DNA of 15,297 bases from a bacterium (GTDB taxonomy: Bacteria; Actinomycetota; Acidimicrobiia; Acidimicrobiales; CATQHL01). Position numbers and translations under genes: made by a program. The notes beneath the pieces were generated by a model that had not been told where the DNA came from, searched no databases, and saw only the letters and a list, made by a program, of their open reading frames with translations. The DNA is taken from positions 1 through 15,297 of the forward strand of contig JAPONU010000204.1 of the NCBI GenBank assembly GCA_026713745.1. Reading direction: 5' to 3'. Positions 1 through 8,940 of the stretch are shown piece by piece. How positions within the stretch are numbered: position 1 is the stretch's first letter; every line of letters begins with the position of its first letter.

Positions 1-2061
<2,061 letters not shown>

Positions 2062-2078
2062 GGGCAGCAAGATACGGG

Positions 2079-3521
2079 CTAGGAGCGACGGGGCGCCGCG
2101 AACGCGGAATTGACGAGGCGGCGACCGGCCATCCGCAGCACGACCAGGCCGACCACTGCGGCCACGAGGGACGCCACCAGGACGCCGATCTTGGCTTCAT
2201 CGCCCGCCGGGGACTCGTGGAACGCCAGCGCCGTCACGAACAGTGCAACGGTGAAGCCGATGCCTGCCACGATCGACACCCCCACGACGTGCAGCCTGGT
2301 GACGCCGGTCGGCAGCGAACTGAGGCCGAGTCGCGTGGCGAGCAAGGTGAACCCGGACACGCCGACGGTCTTGCCCACCAACAGACCCAGCGCCACGCCG
2401 ATGGTGACCGACGAGGTCGCCGCGCCGCGCAGTGAGTCAGCGCTGAGCGCCACGCCGGCGTTCGCCAGGGCGAAGACCGGCACGATGAGGTAGCTGACGT
2501 ACGGGTGCAGCGCCACCTCGAGGCGCTCGGCCACCGAGCGTGACTCGGCAATGCCGAAGTTGGCTCGACGGATGTCGGTGACCGAGATGGCCGACTTCTC
2601 CTGCAACCAGCGGGCCATCGAACGGGCGTCGGAATCCCGCTGCAGCGGCTTGGCCGGTGTCAGCAGGCCCAGGGCGACGCCGGCGATCGTGGCGTGGACG
2701 CCGGAGTTCAACGTGGCCCACCACACGAAGACGCCGATGAGCATGTACACGGGCCACTGCCACACGCGGATCCGCGTCAATACGGCGATCAGAACGCACA
2801 ACAGCGCCGCCAGCCCGAGCCATCCCAGCGATATGTCCGAGCTGTAGAAGACGGCGATGACGAGGATCGCACCGATGTCGTCAACGATCGCCAAGGTCAG
2901 CAGGAACAGGCGGAGCCAGCCCGGAAGCCACTTGCCGACGAGTGACACCACGCCGACCGCGAACGCGATGTCGGTGGCCATCGGCACCCCCCAGCCGTTG
3001 AGGTTGTCGCCACCCAGGTTGAATGCCACATAGACGAGGGCCGGCACGACCATGCCGCCGAGCGCGGCGACCGCCGGCAGCAACACGTCGCGCGGCCGCC
3101 GCAGCCGGCCGGTGACCATCTCCCGCTTGATCTCCAGACCCACCACGAAGAAGAACAACGCCATGAGTGCGTCGTTCACGAAGCCGTGCAGATCCTCGTC
3201 GAAGACCACGAACTCGCTCACCGAGATCTCTATGGGGGTGTGCCAGAACTCGGTGTAGCTGTCGCCCACCGGGGAGTTCACCCACAGGAGTGCGGCCACG
3301 GTGGCCACCAGCAGGAGGATCCCGCCGGAGGTCTCGATGTGCAGGAAGTGCAACAGCGGGCGGCCCACCGTGCGGGAAAGCGCGCTGTCGCGCCCGATGA
3401 AGGTCAGGCCGCTGTCCGGCGGCGACCCCGCGCCACGGACCTCGCCGCCCTGGTGTTCGCCGGCGGCAGGAGCCGGCAGTTCGGCGTCCCCGTCGCCCCC
3501 GATGTTCCGGTCTTTGGACAT
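2079..3521 (-). CDS. nhaA: Na+/H+ antiporter NhaA
   Basis: Inner-membrane antiporter exchanging internal Na+ for external H+, with a role in pH and salt homeostasis. 480 aa with many hydrophobic helices. Family signatures are present: NDALMALFFFVVGLEIKRE, PMATDIAFAVGVVSL and TLAIVDDIGAILVIAVFY. The acidic residues equivalent to E. coli D133, D163 and D164 are D184, D214 and D215, with the same 30-residue spacing. The N-terminus has about 50 polar residues before the first helix, longer than in E. coli NhaA. The ATG at 3521 is preceded by GGGAA six bases upstream. The same frame stays open upstream to 4256, but that stretch overlaps the real RsbW-like gene, so it is not part of nhaA. topA follows closely. 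Confidence 0.96.
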   Translation of the reverse strand: MSKDRNIGGDGDAELPAPAAGEHQGGEVRGAGSPPDSGLTFIGRDSALSRTVGRPLLHFLHIETSGGILLLVATVAALLWVNSPVGDSYTEFWHTPIEISVSEFVVFDEDLHGFVNDALMALFFFVVGLEIKREMVTGRLRRPRDVLLPAVAALGGMVVPALVYVAFNLGGDNLNGWGVPMATDIAFAVGVVSLVGKWLPGWLRLFLLTLAIVDDIGAILVIAVFYSSDISLGWLGLAALLCVLIAVLTRIRVWQWPVYMLIGVFVWWATLNSGVHATIAGVALGLLTPAKPLQRDSDARSMARWLQEKSAISVTDIRRANFGIAESRSVAERLEVALHPYVSYLIVPVFALANAGVALSADSLRGAATSSVTIGVALGLLVGKTVGVSGFTLLATRLGLSSLPTGVTRLHVVGVSIVAGIGFTVALFVTALAFHESPAGDEAKIGVLVASLVAAVVGLVVLRMAGRRLVNSAFAAPRRS

Positions 3522-3598
3522 GACTGTTCCCGACAGACGCTCCCGACGACTCTGGCACGCTAGCGGCTCACCCGCCCCGCCAACCTCGCGGCTGCTGT

Positions 3599-4048
3599 CT
3601 AACCCGCGGAGGTGTGGACCACCAATCGCACTTCGGTGCCGCGACGGCTCGTGGCGATGGAATGGTCGTCGGACATGACCCGCATCAGCCACAGACCCAT
3701 GCCCTTCTCGGTTTGCAGTCTGCGTGGATCGGTCGCCTCGAAGGGCTCGGGAACCTTCGCGGGATCGAAGCCGCCGCCTCGGTCGTAGACGCCGATCTCG
3801 ACCCGTCCCGGAGCCCCGACGCAGCAGATCCTGATCGGCGCCGCGATCCGGCGCCTGTCGTGCGCTGTGATGGCGTTGGTGACGGCCTCGGAGACGGCAA
3901 CCCGCAGATCCTCGAGCCGCTGCACCTCCACTCCCGCCTGCCGGGCCACGACCTCGGTGATGAGATTGCGCACCATCGCCACGTACTCGGTACGCGGCGG
4001 GATCTTGATCTCCACCGCGTCGCCGCGGTCGCGTGCTGCTGCCGCCAT
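3599..4048 (-). CDS. RsbW-like anti-sigma factor / serine kinase ATP-binding protein
   Basis: Soluble 149-aa protein of the GHKL (HATPase_c_2) family. Members bind sigma factors or phosphorylate anti-anti-sigma proteins (RsbW, SpoIIAB). Visible boxes are the N box SEAVTNAIT (residues 53-61), the G1 box YDRGGGFDP (88-96) and the G2 box EKGMGLWLMRVM (114-125). Length is normal for stand-alone kinases. The ATG at 4048 is chosen; a TTG at 4063 in the same frame is the alternative, and a stop at 4094-4096 blocks further extension. Neither start has a strong ribosome site. No partner anti-anti-sigma gene is adjacent; the upstream neighbour is the Tad operon across a tandem repeat, and nhaA lies 77 nt downstream. 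Which sigma factor it controls cannot be read from the sequence. Confidence 0.88.
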   Translation of the reverse strand: MAAAARDRGDAVEIKIPPRTEYVAMVRNLITEVVARQAGVEVQRLEDLRVAVSEAVTNAITAHDRRRIAAPIRICCVGAPGRVEIGVYDRGGGFDPAKVPEPFEATDPRRLQTEKGMGLWLMRVMSDDHSIATSRRGTEVRLVVHTSAG

Positions 4049-4098
4049 CGGCAAGGGTCCCAAGGAGGAGAGAGGGGCGAGGTTTCCAGCGGTTCACA

Positions 4099-4242
4099 GT
4101 ATCGGGACGGCGCGCTCGCGCCGTATCGGGACGACGCGCCCACGCCGTATCGGGACGACGCGCCCGCGCAGTATCGGGACGACGCGCCCACGCCGTATCG
4201 GGGCGGCACGCCCACTCAGTATCAGGACGACGCGCTCGCGCT
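4099..4242. repeat. Tandem array of six 24-bp units
   Basis: Six head-to-tail 24-bp units start at 4099, 4123, 4147, 4171, 4195 and 4219. All begin gtatc, and the consensus continues gggacgacgcgcc. Units 2 and 4 are identical, and the others differ at a few positions. The array lies between tadE and the RsbW-like gene. The unit length is a multiple of three, so each frame gives an octapeptide repeat. On the minus strand, in the tadE frame but after its stop, this reads PDTAWARR or PDTARARR. No spacers are present, so it is not a CRISPR. It may be an intergenic minisatellite or an old coding tail. Confidence 0.93.
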
Positions 4243-4265
4243 GCGGCGCCCGGCATGCGGCCCGT

Positions 4266-4661
4266 TCAGCGCTCGATCCGCATCACCGCCTCACCCGACA
4301 GCGCCAGATCGTCGATCAGGAGACCGAGCGGTGCGAATTGCACCGCCGAGCGGTAGTCCAACCGGACCGCCACGTTGCCGGTGCCGGAAAGCTCGTCGAC
4401 GCGCACCGCCAGGCGCTGCGGGTCGAGGCGCGAGGCCGCCAGCGCCGCGGACCGTGCCACGGTGAAATCGTTGCTGACGGCAACCGCACGCGCCGCCTCG
4501 CGGGCGCTGTGGGTGACCATGATCTGATCCCGCGCCGCCAGCGCCAGCTGCACCAGCACGAGGACCATCAGCATCAGCAACGGCATCAGCAGTGCCAGTT
4601 CCACCGTCGCCTGCCCCCGCTGTGAGCCACACCGGCGGCCACCGGGATCGGCCGGTCTCAC
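4266..4661 (-). CDS. tadE: TadE-like pseudopilin
   Basis: Minor pilin-like protein of the Tad (tight adherence) system, 131 aa. The N-terminus has a short basic leader, then the prepilin-type motif RGQATVELALLMP, where cleavage would follow the Gly and Glu is at +5. A roughly 20-residue hydrophobic helix (LLMPLLMLMVLVLVQLALAA) follows. The C-terminal part is a small soluble domain typical of TadE/TadF. The GTG start at 4661 overlaps the flp stop by 4 nt (GTGA), which supports coupled translation. It is the last recognisable Tad gene here; no second pseudopilin (TadF) follows. The stop is TGA, and the same frame stays open downstream through the 24-bp repeats. Confidence 0.9.
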   Translation of the reverse strand: MRPADPGGRRCGSQRGQATVELALLMPLLMLMVLVLVQLALAARDQIMVTHSAREAARAVAVSNDFTVARSAALAASRLDPQRLAVRVDELSGTGNVAVRLDYRSAVQFAPLGLLIDDLALSGEAVMRIER

Positions 4662-4882
4662 GTGATGAGCTTGCTGATCGACCGGAACACAGCGTTCAGC
4701 AGCCGGCTCACCATGTTCGTGTTCCGTGCCCAGTCCAGGACGAGCACGGCGATGAGGGCCACGCCGAGCAGCACGAGGGCGTACTCCGCTGTGGCCTGGC
4801 CCGACTGCGTGGCCCTCCTCAACAACCGGCGGCCCGCGGCGAATCTGGTCGTCTGGGTGGTGGTGGTAGTGCCTGTGGTCAC
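4658..4882 (-). CDS. flp: Flp-type major prepilin
   Basis: 74-aa prepilin, the likely main subunit of the Tad pilus. A basic, Thr-rich leader of 28 residues ends at G28. It is followed by QATAEYALVLLGVALIAVLV, the Flp signature with Glu at +5 and Tyr at +6 of the mature chain and a long hydrophobic helix. Mature length would be 46 residues, normal for Flp pilins. The GTG start at 4882 has a strong ribosome site, AGGAGG, seven bases upstream, the clearest in the operon. This fits the need for much more pilin than machinery. The frame is open far upstream, but that part overlaps tadC. It overlaps tadE by 4 nt. Confidence 0.92.
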   Translation of the reverse strand: MTTGTTTTTQTTRFAAGRRLLRRATQSGQATAEYALVLLGVALIAVLVLDWARNTNMVSRLLNAVFRSISKLIT

Positions 4883-4889
4883 GGTGAGT

Positions 4890-4895
4890 CCTCCT
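4890..4895 (-). promoter_or_regulatory. Strong Shine-Dalgarno for flp
   Basis: Minus-strand AGGAGG, seven bases before the GTG at 4882. It fixes the flp start inside a much longer open frame. Confidence 0.85.
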
Positions 4896-4950
4896 GGTTG
4901 TCTGTTGAACGGTGGGTTGGGTGACTGCCGGTTGCGGGGCGGCGGTCGCT

Positions 4951-5727
4951 TCAGAACCGCAGGAGTTCCAGCGACTGCACCACGGTGGGCACGATCGTCA
5001 GCAGCACGAATGCCGGAAGGACGCACAGCGTCAGCGGGAACAGCAGGCGCAGCGGGACCCGCCTTGCGGCCGCCTCGGCCTGCCGTCGCCGCTCGGCGCG
5101 AGCGACCGCCGCGGCGGCCGCGAGTGCCGGCCCGAGCGCGGAGCCGTAGCGGAGCGAGTCGGTGAGGGGACGCACCAGCAGTCGCAACGACTCGCCCGCC
5201 GGCGTGCGGGTGAGCGCTTCGAGAGCCTCGGCAACCTCGGTGCCCAGTCGCATCTGCCGGACCGCCCGGTCGAGCGCGCTCCCGACGGGCCCGTCGAGAC
5301 GAGCAGCCACCGCCTCGACGGCGAGCCGCACGCTCAGGCCCGCGCTGGCGGCGAGGGCGAACAGATCCACCGCCTCGGGCAGCTGCGCCAGCACCTCCAC
5401 CGCCTCTTGGTGCCGCCGCCGTGTCGCTCGCCGGCGCAGCGCGAACCAGCTCACCGCTGCGGCCGCCAGCCCGAGCGTGACGTCGAGGGCCGCCCCTGCG
5501 AGCAGGACCAGCGCCACCGACCCCACCCGCCTGTCCGCGTCGGCATCCGGGGGGCGTCCTGCAGCCGAGCGCAGAGTCCTCCCCACCGACACCACCGGGC
5601 GGGCGCGACGGCGGGGCGCTTGCGGAGACCGCTCCTCGAGGCGTGCCCGGACCGACCCGGCACAGGGACGCACCAGCAGCGCGCCCCACAGAACCGCACA
5701 CGCCCAGGCCGCCGCCAGAACAATCAT
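4951..5727 (-). CDS. tadC: TadC-like inner-membrane platform protein (T2SS F domain)
   Basis: 258-aa membrane protein of the GspF/TadC family, part of the platform on which the TadA ATPase drives pilin assembly. A first hydrophobic segment begins at the N-terminus (MIVLAAAWACAVLWGALLV). A hydrophobic pair follows in the middle. The T2SSF-like cytoplasmic stretch is EVLAQLPEAVDLFALAASAG, with later GESLRLLVRPLTDSLRYGSA. A C-terminal hydrophobic segment ends the protein (LLFPLTLCVLPAFVLLTIVP). The ATG at 5727 overlaps the tadB stop by 4 nt (ATGA). A 68-nt gap carrying the flp ribosome site separates it from flp. Family membership is secure. The TadC rather than TadB label rests on order and size. 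Confidence 0.9.
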   Translation of the reverse strand: MIVLAAAWACAVLWGALLVRPCAGSVRARLEERSPQAPRRRARPVVSVGRTLRSAAGRPPDADADRRVGSVALVLLAGAALDVTLGLAAAAVSWFALRRRATRRRHQEAVEVLAQLPEAVDLFALAASAGLSVRLAVEAVAARLDGPVGSALDRAVRQMRLGTEVAEALEALTRTPAGESLRLLVRPLTDSLRYGSALGPALAAAAAVARAERRRQAEAAARRVPLRLLFPLTLCVLPAFVLLTIVPTVVQSLELLRF

Positions 5728-6665
5728 GGGAGCCGTGTGATCCTCTGCATCCAGACGAGAGCCACGATGTTCAGCACGCCCCCGGCAACGAGGCAGACCA
5801 TCCCCACCGGCGTGCCGTAGAGCGCCACCACCGAACCGCTGTCGATCATGGCCGACAGACCCAGGAAGCACAGCGGGAGCAGGGCGATCAACAACCCCGA
5901 CAGGCGCCCCTGCTGGGCCAGGGAGGCGATCTCGCGCTGGGTGGCCCGCGTCCCGCGCAACGTGGCCGCCACACCGTCGACCGCCGGTGCCCGCCTGCCA
6001 CCGGTGCTGGCCCCGATGGAGAGCGCCGCGGCCGCCAGGTTGACCTCCGGAAGGGGGCGGCGGGAACGCCACCGGTCGAGCGCCGCAGGCAGCGGGCTGC
6101 CCGCCCGCACGTCCGCCAGCACCCTGGCCAGATCCTCGCCGAGCGGGCCGGTTGCGGGAACGACCTCCTCCAGAGCGGTCCCCGTGGACACACCGGCCCG
6201 CAGCGAGCGGGCCACCCGCTCCAGGAAGTCCGGCAGCGCCTCGACCACGAGTCGTTGCCGCCGGTGACGCGCCGACCACAACGCCGCGGGTGGTCCGGCC
6301 AGACCGGCGCCGGCGCCCGCGACGGCTCCGGGAGCCGACGCCAGGACCAGACCCCCGACGATCCCCACCCCGACGGCCGCTCCCCACACGGCGACAGCCT
6401 GGGACTCACCGCACGGCACAGCGGCGTCCTCCAGGGCACGCCGGAACCTGCGCCGCAGGCGGCCCCCAACGCGACCTGCCTGCGGTTCACCCTGCCGGTC
6501 CTGCGGCGAGGTGGCCCGCGCGCCCGGGCTCTCGTCGTCACCGGATCCATCGCTGAGCAGCCGGCTGCGTCGTCGCATCCGCCAGCGGGACAACTCGATC
6601 GGTACGCGCCGGAGAGCCAGCGCCGCGGCCACGATCGCGAGCGTGTAACCGAATGCACCTGCCAC
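5724..6665 (-). CDS. tadB: TadB-like inner-membrane platform protein (T2SS F domain)
   Basis: 313-aa membrane protein of the GspF/TadB family, partner of TadC beneath the pilus. An N-terminal hydrophobic segment is followed by a long basic linker, and then a hydrophobic pair (about residues 92-130). The T2SSF cytoplasmic domain contains LPDFLERVARSLRAGVSTGT and LGEDLARVLADVRAGSPLPA. Two C-terminal hydrophobic segments end the protein. The GTG at 6665 is chosen because AGAGGAG lies seven bases upstream and just after the tadA stop. The gap from tadA is 24 nt. It overlaps tadC by 4 nt. Confidence 0.9.
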   Translation of the reverse strand: MAGAFGYTLAIVAAALALRRVPIELSRWRMRRRSRLLSDGSGDDESPGARATSPQDRQGEPQAGRVGGRLRRRFRRALEDAAVPCGESQAVAVWGAAVGVGIVGGLVLASAPGAVAGAGAGLAGPPAALWSARHRRQRLVVEALPDFLERVARSLRAGVSTGTALEEVVPATGPLGEDLARVLADVRAGSPLPAALDRWRSRRPLPEVNLAAAALSIGASTGGRRAPAVDGVAATLRGTRATQREIASLAQQGRLSGLLIALLPLCFLGLSAMIDSGSVVALYGTPVGMVCLVAGGVLNIVALVWMQRITRLP

Positions 6666-6672
6666 GGTCCAA

Positions 6673-6679
6673 CTCCTCT
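6673..6679 (-). promoter_or_regulatory. Shine-Dalgarno deciding the tadB GTG start
   Basis: Minus-strand AGAGGAG, seven bases before the GTG at 6665, in the short tadA-tadB gap. Confidence 0.75.
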
Positions 6680-6689
6680 CTTGGTGGCC

Positions 6690-7922
6690 CTACAGGTCGA
6701 ACCACGCCGCATCGGGCGGTGGGGCATCGAAGTCCCGAGGCGACCCCTCCGGCAGGGCACGCAATGCCACGGCGTCGGCCAGCTCGACCAACCGCTCCGG
6801 GCCGCCGCGCACTTCGGCCACGCCGGCAACCCTCCGGGTGCCCGCCGGACCCCGAGCCAGGTGGACGACGAAGTCCACAGCGGCGCTTATCTGATCGCGA
6901 ACGGCCTGCAGCGGCAGCCCCGCGCCGGCCATGAGCACCATCGTCTCCAGGCGACCGAGGGCATCGGGCGGGCTGTTGGCGTGGCAGGTGGACAGGCAAC
7001 CGTCGTGGCCGGTGTTCATGGCCTGCAACATGTCGAACGCCTCGGATCCCCGTACTTCCCCGACGAGGATCCGGTCGGGACGCATGCGCAGCGCATTGCG
7101 CACCAAATCTCGCACGGTGACCGCCGCCAGACCTTCGATGCTGCGCGGCCGCGCCTCCAGGCGAACGACGTGGGTGGCCTGCAGATCCAGTTCGGCGGCG
7201 TCCTCCACGGTGACGATCCGCTGATCGGTCGGGATGTGTGCGGCCATGGTGTTCAACAGGGTCGTCTTGCCGGCCCCGGTTCCGCCGCTCACGACGATGT
7301 TCGCCCGGGCCGACACCATCCAGCGCAGCAACGCCGCCACCGGTGGGGGGGCGAAGTCCTCGAGCCGCAAACCGCCGGCCCGGAAGCGGCGGATGATCAG
7401 GTAGGGCCCGTCAACAGCCACCGGGGGCATGACGACGTTGACCCGCGAGCCGTCGGGAAGCCGGGCATCCACGAGCGGCGACGTGCGATCGGCCCGCAAC
7501 CCCAGCGGCGCCACGACTCTCTCGATGAGTTGGTGCAATGTGGACTCACCGACCGTCACCGCGGTGAGTCGCAGCATCCCGCCCTCCTCCACCCAGACGG
7601 CGCCGGGGCCGTTGACCATGACGTCGGTCACCGCCTCGATCCCGACAAGCGCCTCCAGTGGACCCAGGCCGGCGAGCCGGGCCTCCACTCGCTCCGCCAG
7701 ACGAGCCTGGACATCGGGGCTCAGCAGTGGCGCGCGCTGGCGCACCATCTCGCTGATCTGCTCCATGCCCACCGGCTCGCCGGCAAGGCATGCCTCCACG
7801 ACCAGACCGTGTAGATCACGCTCAACGGCGGCGAGTGGCTCCGCGCCGGCGCCCATGAGGTGTTCAGCCATCGCGGCGGAAGGGCGCTGTCCCGCCGGTG
7901 CGCCGGCTCCGTTGCCGATCAC
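6690..7922 (-). CDS. tadA: TadA/CpaF-family pilus assembly ATPase
   Basis: Hexameric secretion ATPase of the GspE/VirB11 superfamily that powers Flp pilus assembly. 410 aa from the chosen start. The N-terminal domain contains LGPLEALVGIEAVTDVMVNG. Walker A is GGTGAGKTT with K219. The Walker B region is RILVGEVRGSEAFDMLQAM with E289. The His box is NTGHDGCLSTCHANSP. The GTG at 7922 overlaps the tadZ stop (GTGA), matching the overlaps elsewhere in this operon. An ATG at 7871 (MAEHLMG) is the alternative start. The frame is open further upstream, but that part overlaps tadZ and shows no family similarity. Function is certain; the exact start is moderately sure. Confidence 0.94.
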   Translation of the reverse strand: MIGNGAGAPAGQRPSAAMAEHLMGAGAEPLAAVERDLHGLVVEACLAGEPVGMEQISEMVRQRAPLLSPDVQARLAERVEARLAGLGPLEALVGIEAVTDVMVNGPGAVWVEEGGMLRLTAVTVGESTLHQLIERVVAPLGLRADRTSPLVDARLPDGSRVNVVMPPVAVDGPYLIIRRFRAGGLRLEDFAPPPVAALLRWMVSARANIVVSGGTGAGKTTLLNTMAAHIPTDQRIVTVEDAAELDLQATHVVRLEARPRSIEGLAAVTVRDLVRNALRMRPDRILVGEVRGSEAFDMLQAMNTGHDGCLSTCHANSPPDALGRLETMVLMAGAGLPLQAVRDQISAAVDFVVHLARGPAGTRRVAGVAEVRGGPERLVELADAVALRALPEGSPRDFDAPPPDAAWFDL

Positions 7923-8629
7923 GCCGGGGTGACCTGTGCCAAAGCCCGGTCCAGCGCTGCGGGGACACGGCTCGCCAGCAACCCGGCGTCGGTCGCCCGC
8001 GCCACCGACGGGTCGACGTCGAGGCGGAGCACCACCGGGGCGCCGATCACGTCCTCCACGTCGCCGGCGGTCAGTGGACGGCCGGGCTCGACGAGCAGGA
8101 CCACACCGGTTGGTTGCAGGGGCGCCCGCGCCGCCCTGCGCAACGCCAGGAAGCAGGCTCGGGTAACCAGCCATGACCTGTCGGCTCCCGCCACGATCCC
8201 GCGGCGCACGTCGATGTCGTCGGGCGCCGCTCCGGCCGCGGCGCCCCCGGCCTCCTCACCACCGGCTCGCCAGAGGCAGCCACCGTCCACGACCGTCACC
8301 CGATGGTCGGCGGCCAGCTCACGCGCCATCAGTTCGGCCCGATCGGCGCGGCACAGCGGCCCGTTGCCGCGGTGCAGCAGTGAGAGCCCCGCGGCGACTT
8401 CGCGCTCCAGGCGGCGAAGCGCATCGATCTGCACTTCGTCGCCAACGTTCAACCAATCTGCGACACCGGGTGTCGCGGGCTCCGGCACGCCCAGCAGCCC
8501 CGGCGCGTCACCGCAGAGGTCAACCAGCAAAGCACCGGCGTCGGTGGTGGCCGCCCACCGCCGAGCCGCCAGCGCCGAGGTGACCGACGTCCCCGAACCT
8601 CCCTTTACCGACCAGCACGCAACGAACAT
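7919..8629 (-). CDS. tadZ: TadZ/CpaE-like ParA-family localisation protein
   Basis: 236-aa MinD/ParA-superfamily protein that in Tad systems marks the site of pilus assembly. The N-terminus MFVACWSVKGGSGTSVTSAL gives a deviant Walker A in which the usual second lysine is Thr (T14), with K9 retained. This pattern is common in CpaE-like proteins next to TadA. VDLCGDAPGLLG matches the family's second motif, and a weak third motif follows (VTVVDGG). The ATG at 8629 is chosen because GGGAGG lies five bases upstream; longer forms lack such a site. It is the first gene of the Tad operon. An 18-bp perfect palindrome lies 17 nt upstream of the start. The ATPase may be weak or inactive. Confidence 0.85.
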   Translation of the reverse strand: MFVACWSVKGGSGTSVTSALAARRWAATTDAGALLVDLCGDAPGLLGVPEPATPGVADWLNVGDEVQIDALRRLEREVAAGLSLLHRGNGPLCRADRAELMARELAADHRVTVVDGGCLWRAGGEEAGGAAAGAAPDDIDVRRGIVAGADRSWLVTRACFLALRRAARAPLQPTGVVLLVEPGRPLTAGDVEDVIGAPVVLRLDVDPSVARATDAGLLASRVPAALDRALAQVTPA

Positions 8630-8634
8630 CTCTG

Positions 8635-8640
8635 CCTCCC
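8635..8640 (-). promoter_or_regulatory. Shine-Dalgarno for tadZ
   Basis: Minus-strand GGGAGG, five bases before the ATG at 8629. It decides the start within a longer open frame. Confidence 0.7.
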
Positions 8641-8646
8641 CTGCCG

Positions 8647-8664
8647 GCGCGCCGATCGGCGCGC
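8647..8664. promoter_or_regulatory. 18-bp perfect palindrome upstream of the Tad operon
   Basis: gcgcgccgatcggcgcgc is its own reverse complement. It lies 17 nt before the tadZ start codon and ahead of every Tad gene. It could be an operator for a dimeric regulator or an RNA hairpin in the 5' leader near the ribosome site. No clear -10/-35 pair was found around it. Confidence 0.5.
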
Positions 8665-8702
8665 ACATCAAGCGGTTTGTTAGGGGGAAGCCGGAGCGAA
8701 AG

Positions 8703-8761
8703 GGCGCCTCGGCCACACATTCGGCCGTCCGGCGCCGGAGTTGAGGGGCGCCCGAGGCGCC
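8703..8761 (-). terminator. Possible terminator after the 24-aa peptide gene
   Basis: Ten-base perfect inverted arms (ggcgcctcgg at 8703-8712, ccgaggcgcc at 8752-8761) enclose 39 nt that hold smaller GC-rich inverted repeats. On the minus strand the outer stem is followed by a short CTTT tract. It lies 48 nt after the small gene's stop and before tadZ, so it may separate the two transcripts. It lacks a proper U-run. Confidence 0.35.
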
Positions 8762-8809
8762 GAGTTGGGAACCGGGGTCGGCTGAGCCCCGAACCCGGGA
8801 ATCAGGGGG

Positions 8810-8884
8810 TCAGACTTCGCGGACCTTCTTGGCCACCCAGGCCACGAGCACCGCTACCAAGACGAAGAGGAAGAACTTCTTCAT
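8810..8884 (-). CDS. 24-aa single-pass membrane peptide
   Basis: Unrecognised small protein: Met-Lys-Lys, a 15-residue hydrophobic helix (FFLFVLVAVLVAWVA), then KKVREV and a stop. It resembles many tiny actinobacterial membrane peptides, including the start of DLW-39-type proteins, but lacks the DLW tail. Support for a real gene comes from position. A good promoter (TTGCGA, 16-nt spacer, TATACT) ends eight bases before the ATG, so the transcript would be leaderless or nearly so. No Shine-Dalgarno is present, as expected then. The open frame continues upstream through repeat DNA, but a start there would lie before the promoter. It sits between selC and the Tad operon. Function unknown. Confidence 0.55.
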   Translation of the reverse strand: MKKFFLFVLVAVLVAWVAKKVREV

Positions 8885-8892
8885 TGCACCGA

Positions 8893-8920
8893 AGTATACG
8901 AGCGCGATCCCGTGTCGCAA
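8893..8920 (-). promoter_or_regulatory. Sigma-70 promoter for the 24-aa peptide
   Basis: Minus strand -35 TTGCGA (8915-8920) and -10 TATACT (8893-8898) with a 16-nt spacer. The predicted start point falls within two bases of the ATG at 8884, implying a leaderless mRNA. Confidence 0.6.
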
Positions 8921-8940
8921 GCGGCGGAAGGGAGAATGGG

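Noticed and set aside
4099..4242. CRISPR array
   Set aside because: Units are contiguous 24-bp tandem repeats with no unique spacers and no cas genes nearby.
2079..4256. A 725-codon minus-strand open frame ending in nhaA
   Set aside because: Its upstream part overlaps the well-supported RsbW-like gene in another frame and shows no domain. nhaA similarity begins near 3521, where there is an ATG with a ribosome site.
5643..7814. Very long plus-strand open frame opposite tadA, tadB and tadC
   Set aside because: Composition is typical of antisense high-GC shadow frames, with no recognisable domain, and the minus strand genes are clear.
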